64,000 nt of DNA, taken from assembly GCF_000725805.1 (NCBI RefSeq), contig NZ_JOFT01000012.1, positions 248,001 to 312,000 of the forward strand. The letters run 5' to 3'. Of the stretch, positions 24,806-33,246 are shown piece after piece. Origin of the DNA: Streptomyces xanthophaeus (GTDB lineage Bacteria; Actinomycetota; Actinomycetes; Streptomycetales; Streptomycetaceae). Made by a program: the position numbers and the translations under genes. How positions within the stretch are numbered: position 1 is the stretch's first letter; each line of letters opens with the position of its first letter. The notes under the pieces are model-generated. The model did not search any database and was not told the DNA's origin. It was given only the letters and a program-made list of their open reading frames with translations.

Positions 24806-25993
24806 ATGGATCTTGTGGACCTCAGCGCGCACACCGAAGAGTTCGACGCCGACCCGTACCCCTTCTACGCCGCGTTGCGGACGGCCGGTCCGGTCCACCA
24901 GGTGGACATGGGCGGCGGCGACCGGTCCTGGCTGGTCGTCGGCCACGAGGAAGCCCGCCAGGCCCTCAACCACCCGGCGCTCGCGAAGGACTGGCTCGGC
25001 TCCGGCCAGTTCGCCGCGACCCCGGCCACCGCGGCGAACACCAACATGCTGGAGTCGGACCCGCCCCACCACACGAGGCTGCGCCGCCTGGTGTCCCGGG
25101 AGTTCACCGCCCGCCGGGTCGAGGCGCTGCGGCCCCGGGTCCAGCAGGTCACCGACGGGCTCCTCGACGCCATGGCGGCCCGGCCCGAGCGCCGCGGCGA
25201 CCTGATCCGCGACCTGGCGGTCCCGTTGCCGCTGACCGTGATCTGCGAACTCCTCGGGGTCCCGGACCTGGACAGCGCGCGCTTCCGCTTCTGGTCGGCC
25301 GAGATCGTGGCCCCCTCCGGGGCGGGCCCGGACGGCCGCGTCATGGAGGAGATGACCGCGTACCTCTTCGAACTCGTCGCGGCCAAGGCCGCGGATCCCG
25401 GCGACGACCTGCTGAGCGCCCTGATCCGGACCCGTGACGAGGGCGGCGACCAGCTCTCCCCGGAGGAGCTGATCGGGATGGCCTTCCTGCTCCTGATCGC
25501 GGGCCACGAGACCACGGTGAACCTCATCGGCAACGGTGTACGGGCCCTGCTGGCGCACCCGGACCAGCTGGCGGCCCTGCGCGCCGACCCCGAGGGGCTG
25601 ATCGACGGCGCGGTGGAGGAGATGCTGCGCTACGACGGCCCGGTGCAGCACGCCACGTACCGCTTCGCCCTGGCCGACCTGGAACTGGGCGGTGTCACCG
25701 TCCCGGCCGGCTCCTCCGTCATGGTCGCCCTCGCCTCGGCCGACCGCGACCCGGCCCGCTTCGCCGAGCCCGACGTCTTCGACATCCGCCGGAACGCGGC
25801 GGGCCACCTGGCCTTCGGGCACGGCATCCACTTCTGCCTCGGCGCCCCGCTGGCCCGGATGGAGGGCCGCATCGCGGTCCGTTCGCTGCTGGAGCGGTTC
25901 CCCGACCTGGCCGAGGACCCGCAGGCAGGGCCGCGCGACTGGCTGCCGGGCACGCTGGTGCGGGGCGTGACCCGGCTCCCGCTGCGCTGGTAG
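24806..25993 (+). CDS. Cytochrome P450
   Basis: The 395-residue soluble bacterial P450 has the I-helix oxygen-activation motif LLIAGHETTVNLI, the ExxR pair in EEMLRYDGPVQ..., and the heme-binding loop FGHGIHFCLGAPLARME with the Cys ligand. Size and motifs fit the CYP107/CYP105-like Streptomyces group. It would hydroxylate an unknown substrate with external ferredoxin. No ferredoxin gene is adjacent. It starts about 147 bp from the divergent FAD oxidoreductase and ends 29 bp from a converging methyltransferase. Confidence 0.95.
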   Translation: MDLVDLSAHTEEFDADPYPFYAALRTAGPVHQVDMGGGDRSWLVVGHEEARQALNHPALAKDWLGSGQFAATPATAANTNMLESDPPHHTRLRRLVSREFTARRVEALRPRVQQVTDGLLDAMAARPERRGDLIRDLAVPLPLTVICELLGVPDLDSARFRFWSAEIVAPSGAGPDGRVMEEMTAYLFELVAAKAADPGDDLLSALIRTRDEGGDQLSPEELIGMAFLLLIAGHETTVNLIGNGVRALLAHPDQLAALRADPEGLIDGAVEEMLRYDGPVQHATYRFALADLELGGVTVPAGSSVMVALASADRDPARFAEPDVFDIRRNAAGHLAFGHGIHFCLGAPLARMEGRIAVRSLLERFPDLAEDPQAGPRDWLPGTLVRGVTRLPLRW

Positions 25994-26022
25994 CGGGTCC
26001 GGGCGGGGCCGCGCCGGGCGGT

Positions 26023-26673
26023 TCAGGCCTTGCGGGCCAGCAGGAAGCCCTGCGGGGACCGTTCGTCCTCGGCGGGCCCCCGGACCAGCCGGGCCACCTC
26101 GTCGAGCCCGGCCCCGGCGAGCAGGGCGGCGATCCGGTCCGGCGGCGTCCGGTAGACGTCGAGGTCGACGGGATGCCCGTACGCGTACTGCAGCCGGAGC
26201 TGCTCGTCGCCCGCCTTGAACGCGACCAGCGCGTAGCCTCCCGGAGCCAGCACCCGGGCGAACTCCGCGAACACCGGGGGAAGTTCCGCGGGCGGGGTGT
26301 GCACCGTGGAGTACCAGGCCAGGACTCCTCCGAGCACGCCGTCCGCCACGTCGAGGGCCGCCATCGAGCCCACCTCGAAGCGCAGCCCCGGATAGGTCCG
26401 GCGGGCCACCGCCACCATCGCCGGGGACAGGTCGACCCCGAAGGCCCGTACCCCGAGCGCGTCCAGATGCGCCGTCACCCGGCCCGGACCGCAGCCGAGG
26501 TCGGCGACCGCCCGGCCGCCGCCCGATCCGTCGCGCACGTACTCGGCGAACGCGGCGAGCACGGACCGGTCCAGCGGCTTCCCTGCGAGCTCCGTGCCGA
26601 GCAGCCGGGCGTAGTCGACGGCGACGGCGTCGTACGACGCCCGTACGGCGGTCAGGCGCGAGGTCTCTGTCAT
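26023..26673 (-). CDS. Class I SAM-dependent methyltransferase
   Basis: The 216-residue protein contains the SAM-binding motif I VADLGCGPGRVTAHLDALG, the acidic loop of motif II FGVDLSPAMVAVARR and a later FAEFARVLAPGGYALVAFK strand. It is a small-molecule methyltransferase of the Methyltransf_11/25 type. It follows the IucA/IucC gene on the minus strand after 33 bp, so the two could be one operon, possibly modifying the same metabolite. Substrate is unknown. Confidence 0.9.
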   Translation of the reverse strand: MTETSRLTAVRASYDAVAVDYARLLGTELAGKPLDRSVLAAFAEYVRDGSGGGRAVADLGCGPGRVTAHLDALGVRAFGVDLSPAMVAVARRTYPGLRFEVGSMAALDVADGVLGGVLAWYSTVHTPPAELPPVFAEFARVLAPGGYALVAFKAGDEQLRLQYAYGHPVDLDVYRTPPDRIAALLAGAGLDEVARLVRGPAEDERSPQGFLLARKA

Positions 26674-26706
26674 GCCCCTGAACAGTAGTCCGCCGGGCGC
26701 CGTACC

Positions 26707-28332
26707 TCAGCCCCCGGTCAGCGGATTGGGAAGTTCCGCCCACTGGTCGCCCGGAACGCCCGGGCTGAGCCGCATCAGGGTGAGCGCCTTGGTGGGCAGC
26801 GGCCCGGTCAGCAGGGCCTCGGTGTCGGCCGTGGGGGTGAGGGATGCGGCCTCGGCGAGCAGCCCGGCGAAGGACGCGGCCGAGCCGGCGGTCGACCCGA
26901 GCGCCCCCGTCACCAGCGAACCGAACAGCTTGCGGCGCAGGTCGCCCACCTCGTCGGTGATCAGCCTGCCGGACACGGGCGGCACCGGCACACCGTGGCG
27001 CCGCAGCCGGGCCGGGCTGATGCGGATGTCGGCGAGGTCGCGGTAGACCAGGCGGACCGGGGCGCCCGTGGCGGACAGGACGACCAGGAGGTTCTGGCCG
27101 TGGGCCTCCAGGGCCACCCCGAGTTCCAGCGCGCGCAGGCACACCGACAGCGCCAGGCGCGCGAAGGCGGTCTGCCAGGCGGCCGAACGGGCCGGGCCGA
27201 AGGAGGCCAGCGCCGCGACCGGGAGCACCTGTTCACCGGCCGAGGGGTCCGCGTACACCTCCGGAGGCTCGCGCAGCACGGCCGCCAGGTCCGGGCTGTG
27301 CGCGCTGGCGGCGCCCAGGGTGCGGGTGACGTGCAGCAGGCCGTCGAGCCGCTCGGACAGGGTCTGGGCGAAGGCGGAGACGGCCGCGGCCGTCTCGACG
27401 GAGTAGACGGAGATGTCCCGCACGGAGGAGGTCAGCCGGGTGCTCAGCGCGGTCTTCATGTGCGCCCCGCCCGTCGGGTCCGTGCGGTCCGTCCCGCCCG
27501 TTGCGGTGGCGAGGGTGCGCAGGGCCATCAGGGGATGCGCCGGGAAGGCGTCCACCACCGGCAGGCGGGTGAGCACGTGCGCCGACTGCCACGGGTGCAC
27601 CGGCACCAGCAGCCGCCCCCCGTCGCGCAGCCGGTCCGGCCAGTCGCCCGTGACCAGGCACTCACCGGCGGGCACGGCGACCAGCCCGAGCCGGACCACC
27701 GGCCGGTGCTCCGGCGCGTACGCGAGCTGTTCGGCCGCCGAGAAGCCCGGGCGGGAACGGCAGTTGGGATGGTACGGATGCCCGTCCACCACGCGCTGCT
27801 CCCAAGCCCACGGCGTCAGCGGAGCCTCCTCGTCCGCCGCCGCTCCGGCGCCTGCCCGGGAGAGGGCCAGCGAGGCCGTGCTGTCGTCCAGTTCGGCGGC
27901 GAACTCCTTGCCGTAGGGCACGTCCAGGGCCGTCACCAGCTGCGCCGCCTGATGGTACGCCGTGCCGTCCAGCGACAGCTCGCGGACGTAGGGCCGGGTC
28001 GCGAAGGGATCCGGAAGGGGGCCTTCCAGCCGCCGTCCCCCGGCCAGCGTGAGCGCCAGGCCGCCGGACCCGCGGTCCCGGCGCACCACCCAGGGCAGCG
28101 GCTCGAAGGCCAGCGCCCGCCAGAGCCGGGTCAGCACGGCCGCCCGAGCACCGCCGAGCGCCGCGGCGTAGGCGTCGGTGAGCTCGGGTCGTACGGCGGC
28201 CAGTCCGGCGGCGAGCGCCTCCTCGGCCGGGGAGGCGCTCGGGGCGTCGTCGGCGGCGTTCGGGTGCCTGCTGCGGTCCAGGGTCCTGTTCCTCTCACGG
28301 GTACGGGCGGGGATACGTGGGTACACCGCCAC
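26707..28332 (-). CDS. IucA/IucC-family siderophore synthetase
   Basis: The 541-residue NRPS-independent siderophore (NIS) synthetase forms amide bonds between a carboxylic acid, usually citrate or succinate-derived, and an amine or hydroxamate. Family motifs are present: VDGHPYHPNCRSRPGFS, LVPVHPWQS, KTALSTRLTSSVRDI and LEAHGQNLLV, ending with a FhuF-like part. The GTG at 28332 has no ribosome binding site and lies 3 bp from an operator palindrome, so the real start may be further in; the first 40 residues are Arg/Pro-rich. It is divergent from a second synthetase. No exporter or receptor gene is linked here. Confidence 0.9.
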   Translation of the reverse strand: MAVYPRIPARTRERNRTLDRSRHPNAADDAPSASPAEEALAAGLAAVRPELTDAYAAALGGARAAVLTRLWRALAFEPLPWVVRRDRGSGGLALTLAGGRRLEGPLPDPFATRPYVRELSLDGTAYHQAAQLVTALDVPYGKEFAAELDDSTASLALSRAGAGAAADEEAPLTPWAWEQRVVDGHPYHPNCRSRPGFSAAEQLAYAPEHRPVVRLGLVAVPAGECLVTGDWPDRLRDGGRLLVPVHPWQSAHVLTRLPVVDAFPAHPLMALRTLATATGGTDRTDPTGGAHMKTALSTRLTSSVRDISVYSVETAAAVSAFAQTLSERLDGLLHVTRTLGAASAHSPDLAAVLREPPEVYADPSAGEQVLPVAALASFGPARSAAWQTAFARLALSVCLRALELGVALEAHGQNLLVVLSATGAPVRLVYRDLADIRISPARLRRHGVPVPPVSGRLITDEVGDLRRKLFGSLVTGALGSTAGSAASFAGLLAEAASLTPTADTEALLTGPLPTKALTLMRLSPGVPGDQWAELPNPLTGG

Positions 28333-28335
28333 GAG

Positions 28336-28374
28336 GCGATGATCACGTCATCATCGCGGATACTGATGATCACG
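28336..28374. promoter_or_regulatory. Palindrome and repeated GATGATCACG in NIS promoter
   Basis: At 28336-28357, GCGATGAT and ATCATCGC flank CACGTC, giving a near-perfect 22-bp palindrome. The decamer GATGATCACG occurs at 28338-28347 and again at 28365-28374, spaced 27 bp. Both lie in the 86-bp interval between the divergent synthetases. The sequence does not resemble the known DmdR/IdeR iron box. Confidence 0.55.
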
Positions 28375-28418
28375 GCCGGTGATACGCCGCGAATCTCCGG
28401 CACACCGGGACGGACCGA

Positions 28419-29960
28419 TTGGAATCAGTGGACCTCAACACCACCGCAGACGCGTACGCCGCCACCCCGCTCCTGAACTGCCTGCTCCGGGAGGCCGCGG
28501 AGCCCGCTGCGGAACACGGCGCGGGTACGCACCGGCTGCGCGGCAGCGGGAGACTGCTGCGGGTACGGGGCGGGCGCCGCCCCGTGCGCCCGGAGCTGCG
28601 CACGGCTGAGGGCTGGCATCCGCTCAGCCACACCGAACTGGTCAAGCTGACCTCCGACGAACTGCACGGCTACACCGGTGTCTCCAACGACGAGCTCCCG
28701 GTGGAGATCGCCGACAGCCGGCGGACCGTCGCCGCGCTGCTGGCCGCCCGGGCCGGGGCGGAGCCCCCGCGGGACCCGTACCTGCTCTCCGAGCAGTCCC
28801 TGGTCATGGGCCACCCGTACCACCCCGCCCCGAAGGCCCGGGGCGGCGCCCCGGCCGCGAGCTGGCTGCCGTACGCGCCCGAGGCGTACGCCCGTTTCCC
28901 GCTGGTCTTCCTGGCCGTGCGCGAGGACCAGACGGCCGAGGAGGGCGGCCCGGCCGCAGCGGCCGCGGTGGACTCGCTCGCAGCGGCCCTCGACGGGCCG
29001 CGCGCGCCCGACGGTTACCGGCTGCTGCCCGCGCACCCCTGGCAGCTGGACCTGGTCGGCGCACGGCCCGCGGTGCGCGAGGCCTTCGCCGACGGACGGC
29101 TGCTCAGGCTCGGCGAGGGGAGGCTGCCCGCCTGGCCCACCGCCGCGATCCGGACCCTGTACGTGCCGGACCCGGTCGCCGACCTGTTCGTGAAGTTCAG
29201 CCTCGACGTCCGCATCACCAATGACGTGCGGCGGCTCTGGAAGCACGACCTGCTGCGGCTGCGCCGCACCGACTCCGCGGTCGCCGCGGGCTTCGCCGCC
29301 CTGCGCGAAACGGGGTCGCGGGCGGACTGGCTCGCCGACCGCGGCTACCGCACGGCGGGGTTCGCCTTCGAGGAACTGGCCGTCCTGGTCCGCGACGGCC
29401 TGCACGCGCACGTGCTGCCCGGGGCGGTGCCCCTGCTGGCCGCCTCGCTCGCGGAGAACCGGCCCGGGAGCCCGCTGGCGCGCACCGCCGACCCGGCCGG
29501 GTGGTGGAGGGCGTACGTCCGCCAGGTCGTCCCGCCGGTGCTGGAGCTGTTCGCCCGGCACGGCGTGGTGCTGGAGGCCCACCTCCAGAACGTCCTGGTC
29601 GCCTTCGACGCCGAGGGCATGCCGGTCCAGGCCCTGTTCCGGGACGCGGAGGGGGTGCGGCTACTGCCGGAACTCGACCGAGGGGCCGCCTGGGAGCGCC
29701 TGGTCTACTGCCTGGTCGTCAACCACCTCATGGAGATCGCCGGCGCCCTGGCCGAGCGGCATCCGGGCATCGCGCCGCTCGTGTGGCCCGCCGTGCGCGA
29801 GGAGTTCCTGCGCTACGACGCCACCCGCGGGCTCCCCGAGACGGCGCGGCTGCTCGCCGCACCGACCCTGCCCGCGAAGACGAACCTGCTGCTGCGCTGG
29901 ACCCGGGCGGACGGGGCGGCCGCCCGCTACCTGCCGCTGCCGAACCCGCTGCGGGAGTAG
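28419..29960 (+). CDS. IucA/IucC-family siderophore synthetase
   Basis: The 513-residue second NIS synthetase has VMGHPYHPAPKARGG, LLPAHPWQLD, VKFSLDVRITNDVRR and VLEAHLQNVLVAFD, the family's ATP- and substrate-binding motifs, and a FhuF-like C-terminal part. It differs from the divergent partner at the first motif (APKARGG without GFS), suggesting a different carboxylate or amine. Two synthetases are often needed to build an asymmetric or doubly acylated siderophore. The start may be the TTG at 28419 or the GTG at 28428. Downstream is a GntR regulator after 140 bp. Confidence 0.9.
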   Translation: MESVDLNTTADAYAATPLLNCLLREAAEPAAEHGAGTHRLRGSGRLLRVRGGRRPVRPELRTAEGWHPLSHTELVKLTSDELHGYTGVSNDELPVEIADSRRTVAALLAARAGAEPPRDPYLLSEQSLVMGHPYHPAPKARGGAPAASWLPYAPEAYARFPLVFLAVREDQTAEEGGPAAAAAVDSLAAALDGPRAPDGYRLLPAHPWQLDLVGARPAVREAFADGRLLRLGEGRLPAWPTAAIRTLYVPDPVADLFVKFSLDVRITNDVRRLWKHDLLRLRRTDSAVAAGFAALRETGSRADWLADRGYRTAGFAFEELAVLVRDGLHAHVLPGAVPLLAASLAENRPGSPLARTADPAGWWRAYVRQVVPPVLELFARHGVVLEAHLQNVLVAFDAEGMPVQALFRDAEGVRLLPELDRGAAWERLVYCLVVNHLMEIAGALAERHPGIAPLVWPAVREEFLRYDATRGLPETARLLAAPTLPAKTNLLLRWTRADGAAARYLPLPNPLRE

Positions 29961-30032
29961 GCCACCGGGGCCCCGGCCGGGGTACGGAAACCGGCCAAGG
30001 TGGGTCCCGTACCCGGCACCCACTCACTCAGA

Positions 30033-30057
30033 GGTATAGACCAATGCTACGTTGGTC
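30033..30057. promoter_or_regulatory. Candidate GntR operator
   Basis: GACCAA (30039-30044) and TTGGTC (30052-30057) form a 6-bp inverted repeat. It overlaps GGTATAGACC (30033-30042), itself nearly palindromic. It lies 44 bp upstream of the GntR gene, suggesting autoregulation. Confidence 0.5.
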
Positions 30058-30100
30058 GGGCAGACCGCGCAGTCCTTGACCACCCGTCAGAGGAGAAGCC

Positions 30101-30844
30101 ATGCCCTCCCCTTCGCGGGGCGGCGGCCCGGCCGCCATGCCCAAGTACCAGCGGATCGCCGCAGCTCTGCGCCGCGATCTCGACCGCGCCGCGCACGCGC
30201 CCGGCGGCAGGCTCCCCTCCGAGCGGAGCCTGGCCGCCCGTTATCAGGTCAACCGGCAGACGATCCGGGCCGCGCTCCAGCACCTGCGTGAGGACGGGCT
30301 CGTCGTCACCAGCCGCCGGGGCACCCGGCCGGCCGGTGCGGTGGCCGCCGCCGCGGGGCCGTCCGCGCGCCCGGCGCAGGCGCCGGCCCAGAGCTGGCTC
30401 ACGCTGGTCACGGTGCCGCCCTCGCTCGCCGTACTGCTCGGCATGGGCGGCGGGGACCGCACCCTGGTCCACCACCACCGTGAACGGGACCCGGCCGGAG
30501 ACGCCCTCCAGCACGCCGTCACCTACCTGAGCCCGGGCGTGGTCGCGGACACCCCCGACCTGGCCCGCTACCGCGACCGGAGCGCAGCGGTCCGCGACGA
30601 GGACCTCGGCCCCCTGCACCGCTGGCTGGAACGGGCCGCGCTGGCCGGCCGGGTCGCCGAGACCATCACCATGACCCGCACCACCCAGCCCCAGGGCCCG
30701 TCGCCGACCTGCGGCCTGACCGTCCGCCGCACCCTGCACGACGCCTCGGGCCGCCTCCTGGCCGTCACCGACCTGGCGTTCCCTTCCTGGGACCGCCTGA
30801 CCTTCCACCGCGACCCGGTCGAGTCGGGCTTCCGCGTCACGTAG
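30101..30844 (+). CDS. GntR-family regulator (HutC/UTRA type)
   Basis: The 247-residue protein has an N-terminal winged helix (KYQRIAAALRRDLDRA; LPSERSLAARYQVNRQTIRA) and a C-terminal ligand-binding UTRA-like domain (LVHHHRERDPAGDALQHAVT; LTVRRTLHDASGRLLAVTDL). A strong ribosome binding site (AGAGGAG) precedes the ATG at 30101. The HutC subfamily usually senses sugars, amino acids or metabolites. Its position after the siderophore pair could mean it controls that locus, but the spacing allows it to be independent. Confidence 0.9.
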   Translation: MPSPSRGGGPAAMPKYQRIAAALRRDLDRAAHAPGGRLPSERSLAARYQVNRQTIRAALQHLREDGLVVTSRRGTRPAGAVAAAAGPSARPAQAPAQSWLTLVTVPPSLAVLLGMGGGDRTLVHHHRERDPAGDALQHAVTYLSPGVVADTPDLARYRDRSAAVRDEDLGPLHRWLERAALAGRVAETITMTRTTQPQGPSPTCGLTVRRTLHDASGRLLAVTDLAFPSWDRLTFHRDPVESGFRVT

Positions 30845-30858
30845 CCGAGGCGGAAGCC
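30827..30858 (+). terminator. Hairpin overlapping GntR stop codon
   Basis: GGCTTCCGC (30827-30835) pairs perfectly with GCGGAAGCC (30850-30858), with the stop codon in the loop. It probably ends the GntR transcript. Confidence 0.5.
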
Positions 30859-30981
30859 GTCCCGGCCGTAGCCGCGGAGCGGATCGGTCCTCGGCGGCGG
30901 TCCGCGCCGCCCCGCGGGAGTGGCAGGGTGAGGCGGTACCGCCGGTGCGCCCGAATCCGGCCACGTCCTGAACCAGGAGTC

Positions 30982-31422
30982 ATGCCTGTGAGCACCCTCG
31001 TGACGTTCTTCGCCGCACCTGACGAGGCCTCGGCCGCCCTCGTTGCCGGTTTCGGACCGGGAGGCCTCCACGAGTGCCTCTCCTACGGCAACTTCGATCC
31101 GGAAGAGGCCGTGCTCGCATGGGAGTGCCTGTTGTCCGGGAGTCGTTTCGAGGAGCTGGCGGAGGCCGGGGAGCCGCGCGTCATCGCGGGTGAGGACGGG
31201 GAGGGCGGCCTCGTCCTCGCGTTGTCCGGCGGCCTTGTCGAGGCCCTCGCGCAGGCAAGCGCGCCGCGGCTGGTCGAGGCGTCGGCGTCGTGGGCCGGTC
31301 TGCGGGCGCGGGACGGCGAACCGGTCGACCCCGAACTCGCTGCCGAGATCCTGACAGGCCTCGGGACCCTGGCCCGCGCGGCCGGCGGACGGGGGCACCG
31401 CCTCTACTGCTGGGCGGGCTGA
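30982..31422 (+). CDS. Hypothetical protein
   Basis: The 146-residue acidic protein begins MPVSTLVTFFAAPDEASAAL and ends in GHRLYCWAG. The central part (SYGNFDPEEAVLAWECLLSG) is well formed, with typical codon use. AGGAG lies 7 nt before the ATG. The pattern recalls small immunity- or DUF1877-like Streptomyces proteins, but I cannot assign it. Its stop lies inside the converging winged-helix gene (19-bp overlap). Confidence 0.75.
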   Translation: MPVSTLVTFFAAPDEASAALVAGFGPGGLHECLSYGNFDPEEAVLAWECLLSGSRFEELAEAGEPRVIAGEDGEGGLVLALSGGLVEALAQASAPRLVEASASWAGLRARDGEPVDPELAAEILTGLGTLARAAGGRGHRLYCWAG

Positions 31423-31904
31423 CGTCCGTCGCCGGAGTGCCGCTCGGGCCCGCCGGTCGCAGGCGCGGGCGGCCGCGTCAGCACCTGTCCGGTGGCCAGG
31501 TCCGCGGTCCGGTCCTGGGTTGAGGCCGGGGCCGGGTCCGCGGTCGTGGGGAGGTCGAGGAGGTCCGTGGCCTCCGGGGCGGTGACGTCCGGGGCGAGTG
31601 ACGGGGCGTCGGGGTCCGCCGCGGCCCCGGTGAGGAGGGCGAGCAGCCCGGCCACCTGGACCCCCGCCTCGGCGGGGTGGCGGAAGACCGCTCCGGTGGA
31701 GATCTCGTAGCGGTTGCGGCGGCCGTCGCGGACGCGCCGCAGGTACCCGTCCGCCTCGAGGTCCGTGACGATCGTCTGCACGGTCCGTTCGGTCAGCTGG
31801 CAGACCGCGGCGACGTCCCTGAGCCGAACGCCCGGGTCCCGGGCGAGGGTCACCAGGACGCGTGCGTGATTCGTCAGGAATGTCCAGTTTTGACGGTGCG
31901 ACAT
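31404..31904 (-). CDS. Winged-helix (MarR/ArsR-like) regulator
   Basis: The roughly 166-residue protein has an N-terminal winged helix: LTNHARVLVTLARDPGVRLR, then the recognition-helix region LTERTVQTIVTDLEADGYL and the wing VRDGRRNRYEI. The C-terminal 90 residues are Pro/Ala/Asp/Thr-rich and likely disordered. The start is uncertain: ATGs at 31904 and 31913 and a TTG at 31949 are in frame; 31904 begins the conserved MSHRQNWTFL. It is divergent from the sigma factor gene with a small palindrome between, so it may regulate it. Confidence 0.8.
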   Translation of the reverse strand: MSHRQNWTFLTNHARVLVTLARDPGVRLRDVAAVCQLTERTVQTIVTDLEADGYLRRVRDGRRNRYEISTGAVFRHPAEAGVQVAGLLALLTGAAADPDAPSLAPDVTAPEATDLLDLPTTADPAPASTQDRTADLATGQVLTRPPAPATGGPERHSGDGRQPAQQ

Positions 31905-31953
31905 ACTCCCCATGCGTTCATGATGCGTTAGGGGATTCATGTGTTGCAAGACG

Positions 31954-31967
31954 TGAAACGGATTTCA
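31954..31967. promoter_or_regulatory. Palindrome between winged-helix and sigma genes
   Basis: TGAAA-CGGA-TTTCA is a perfect 5-bp-arm inverted repeat, 50 bp from the winged-helix gene start and 92 bp from the sigma gene start. It is a plausible operator for the divergent winged-helix protein. Confidence 0.4.
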
Positions 31968-32058
31968 GGTAATTCTTGACGTACGAGCAGAAGAGGGCCA
32001 CCATCTACCGCAGTCAAGGTCCCCGCGCCGAAAGCCGACAAGCCCAAGGAGCGAACCC

Positions 32059-33024
32059 ATGCCGGTCCCTGCCCCGTCCCCCCACAGCACCGCAGTCACC
32101 ACCCCCGCCGCTCCGGTCGCCTCCGCCACCGTCCCCTGCCCCCGCCGCAGTGCGGAGGCCGCACGGATCGCCGGTGTGCCCCGGATCGAAGAACCCCGAG
32201 AGGTGGCCCCCTCCGACGCGAGGGAGCTGTCCAAGGTCTTCTTCCGGAGGCTGCGCGAACTGACTGAGGGCACGCCCGAGTACCAGTACGTCCGCAACAC
32301 CCTGATTGAGATGAACGCCTCACTCGTGCAGTACGCCGTGCGCCGCTTCCGCGGCCGCGGCGAGAGCGGCGACATGGAGGACATCGTCCAGGTCGGCACG
32401 ATCGGTCTGATCAAGGCCATCGACCGGTTCGACCCGGCCCGCGAGAACGAGTTCTCCACGCTCGCCATGCCGTACATCACAGGTGAGATCAAGCGGCACT
32501 TCCGCGACACCACGTGGGCCGTCCGTGTCCCGCGCCGGCTCCAGGAGCTGCGCATCGACATAGCCAAGGCCAAGGAGGAGCTGACCACCACGCTCGACCG
32601 GTCGCCCACTGTCGCGGACCTCGCCGAGCACCTCGGCCTCTCGCACGAGGAGGTCGTCGAGGGCCTGGTCGCCGCCAACGGCCACACCAGCGGCTCCCTC
32701 GACGCCCCGCACGCCGAACACGGCGACGGCTCGACCGAGGGCCACACCCTGGCCGACGTCATGGGCGAGGAAGAGCCCGCCATGGAGCTGGTCGAGGACA
32801 TCCAGACCCTCGCCCCGCTGCTGGAGCAGCTCACCGACCGCGAGCGCCGGATGCTCCAGATGCGCTTCGGCGAAGAGCTGACCCAGGCGCAGATCGGCGC
32901 GGAGCTCGGCATCTCGCAGATGCAGGTCTCCCGCCTGCTCACCCGGCTCCTGGCCCACCTGCGCTCCTCCATGCTGGAGGACCCCGACACGGCCCCGGCC
33001 GCAGCGGGCTCCGCCCAGGGCTGA
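32059..33024 (+). CDS. SigB/SigF/SigG-family RNA polymerase sigma factor
   Basis: The 321-residue protein carries a Ser/Pro-rich N-terminus of about 45 residues, then sigma region 2 (EDIVQVGTIGLIKAIDRFDP; FSTLAMPYITGEIKRHFRDT), region 3 (VRVPRRLQELRIDIAKAKEE; SPTVADLAEHLGLSHEEVVE) and region 4 (LTDRERRMLQMRFGEELTQA; IGAELGISQMQVSRLLTRLL). This is the stress/sporulation sigma group of Streptomyces. AGGAG precedes the ATG. No anti-sigma or anti-anti-sigma gene is adjacent. The downstream osmoprotectant transporter suggests a link with osmotic stress. Confidence 0.95.
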   Translation: MPVPAPSPHSTAVTTPAAPVASATVPCPRRSAEAARIAGVPRIEEPREVAPSDARELSKVFFRRLRELTEGTPEYQYVRNTLIEMNASLVQYAVRRFRGRGESGDMEDIVQVGTIGLIKAIDRFDPARENEFSTLAMPYITGEIKRHFRDTTWAVRVPRRLQELRIDIAKAKEELTTTLDRSPTVADLAEHLGLSHEEVVEGLVAANGHTSGSLDAPHAEHGDGSTEGHTLADVMGEEEPAMELVEDIQTLAPLLEQLTDRERRMLQMRFGEELTQAQIGAELGISQMQVSRLLTRLLAHLRSSMLEDPDTAPAAAGSAQG

Positions 33025-33061
33025 CGCGGCCCGGCCCCGATACGGGCCCACTGCGCACACG

Positions 33062-33118
33062 ACACCCTCGGACGGGCCGGCCCGGCAGACTCCTGCCGGC
33101 CGGCCCGTCCGAGGGTGT
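33062..33118 (+). terminator. Long hairpin terminator after sigma factor
   Basis: A 26-27-nt inverted repeat (33062-33088 with 33093-33118) has one bulged C and a 4-nt loop. The outer stem is ACACCCTCGGACGGGCC. It lies 38 bp after the sigma factor stop. Confidence 0.8.
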
Positions 33119-33246
33119 TGTACGTGTCACACCTCGGTGGCCGGTCCTCCGCGCCCCACGACTCCCAGGGAGCCCGCCACGTGAGGTGGGTCACCCGGGG
33201 GTTTGCTCGGGTGAATGCCGGGCACCAGCGGGGCTGGAGCGGACCT

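Noticed and set aside
23102..27142. 1346-codon minus-strand frame
   Set aside because: Only its last 518 codons are a real gene (FAD oxidoreductase); the rest is antisense to the P450 and overlaps the methyltransferase in another frame.
28320..28418. DmdR/IdeR iron box between the IucA/IucC genes
   Set aside because: No sequence near TTAGGTTAGGCTAACCTAA was found; the palindrome present is GATGAT-based.
31930..32058. Self-regulated SigB-type promoter (GTTT...GGGTAT) before the sigma factor gene
   Set aside because: CAGGTAAT is present but no matching -35 at a proper spacing.
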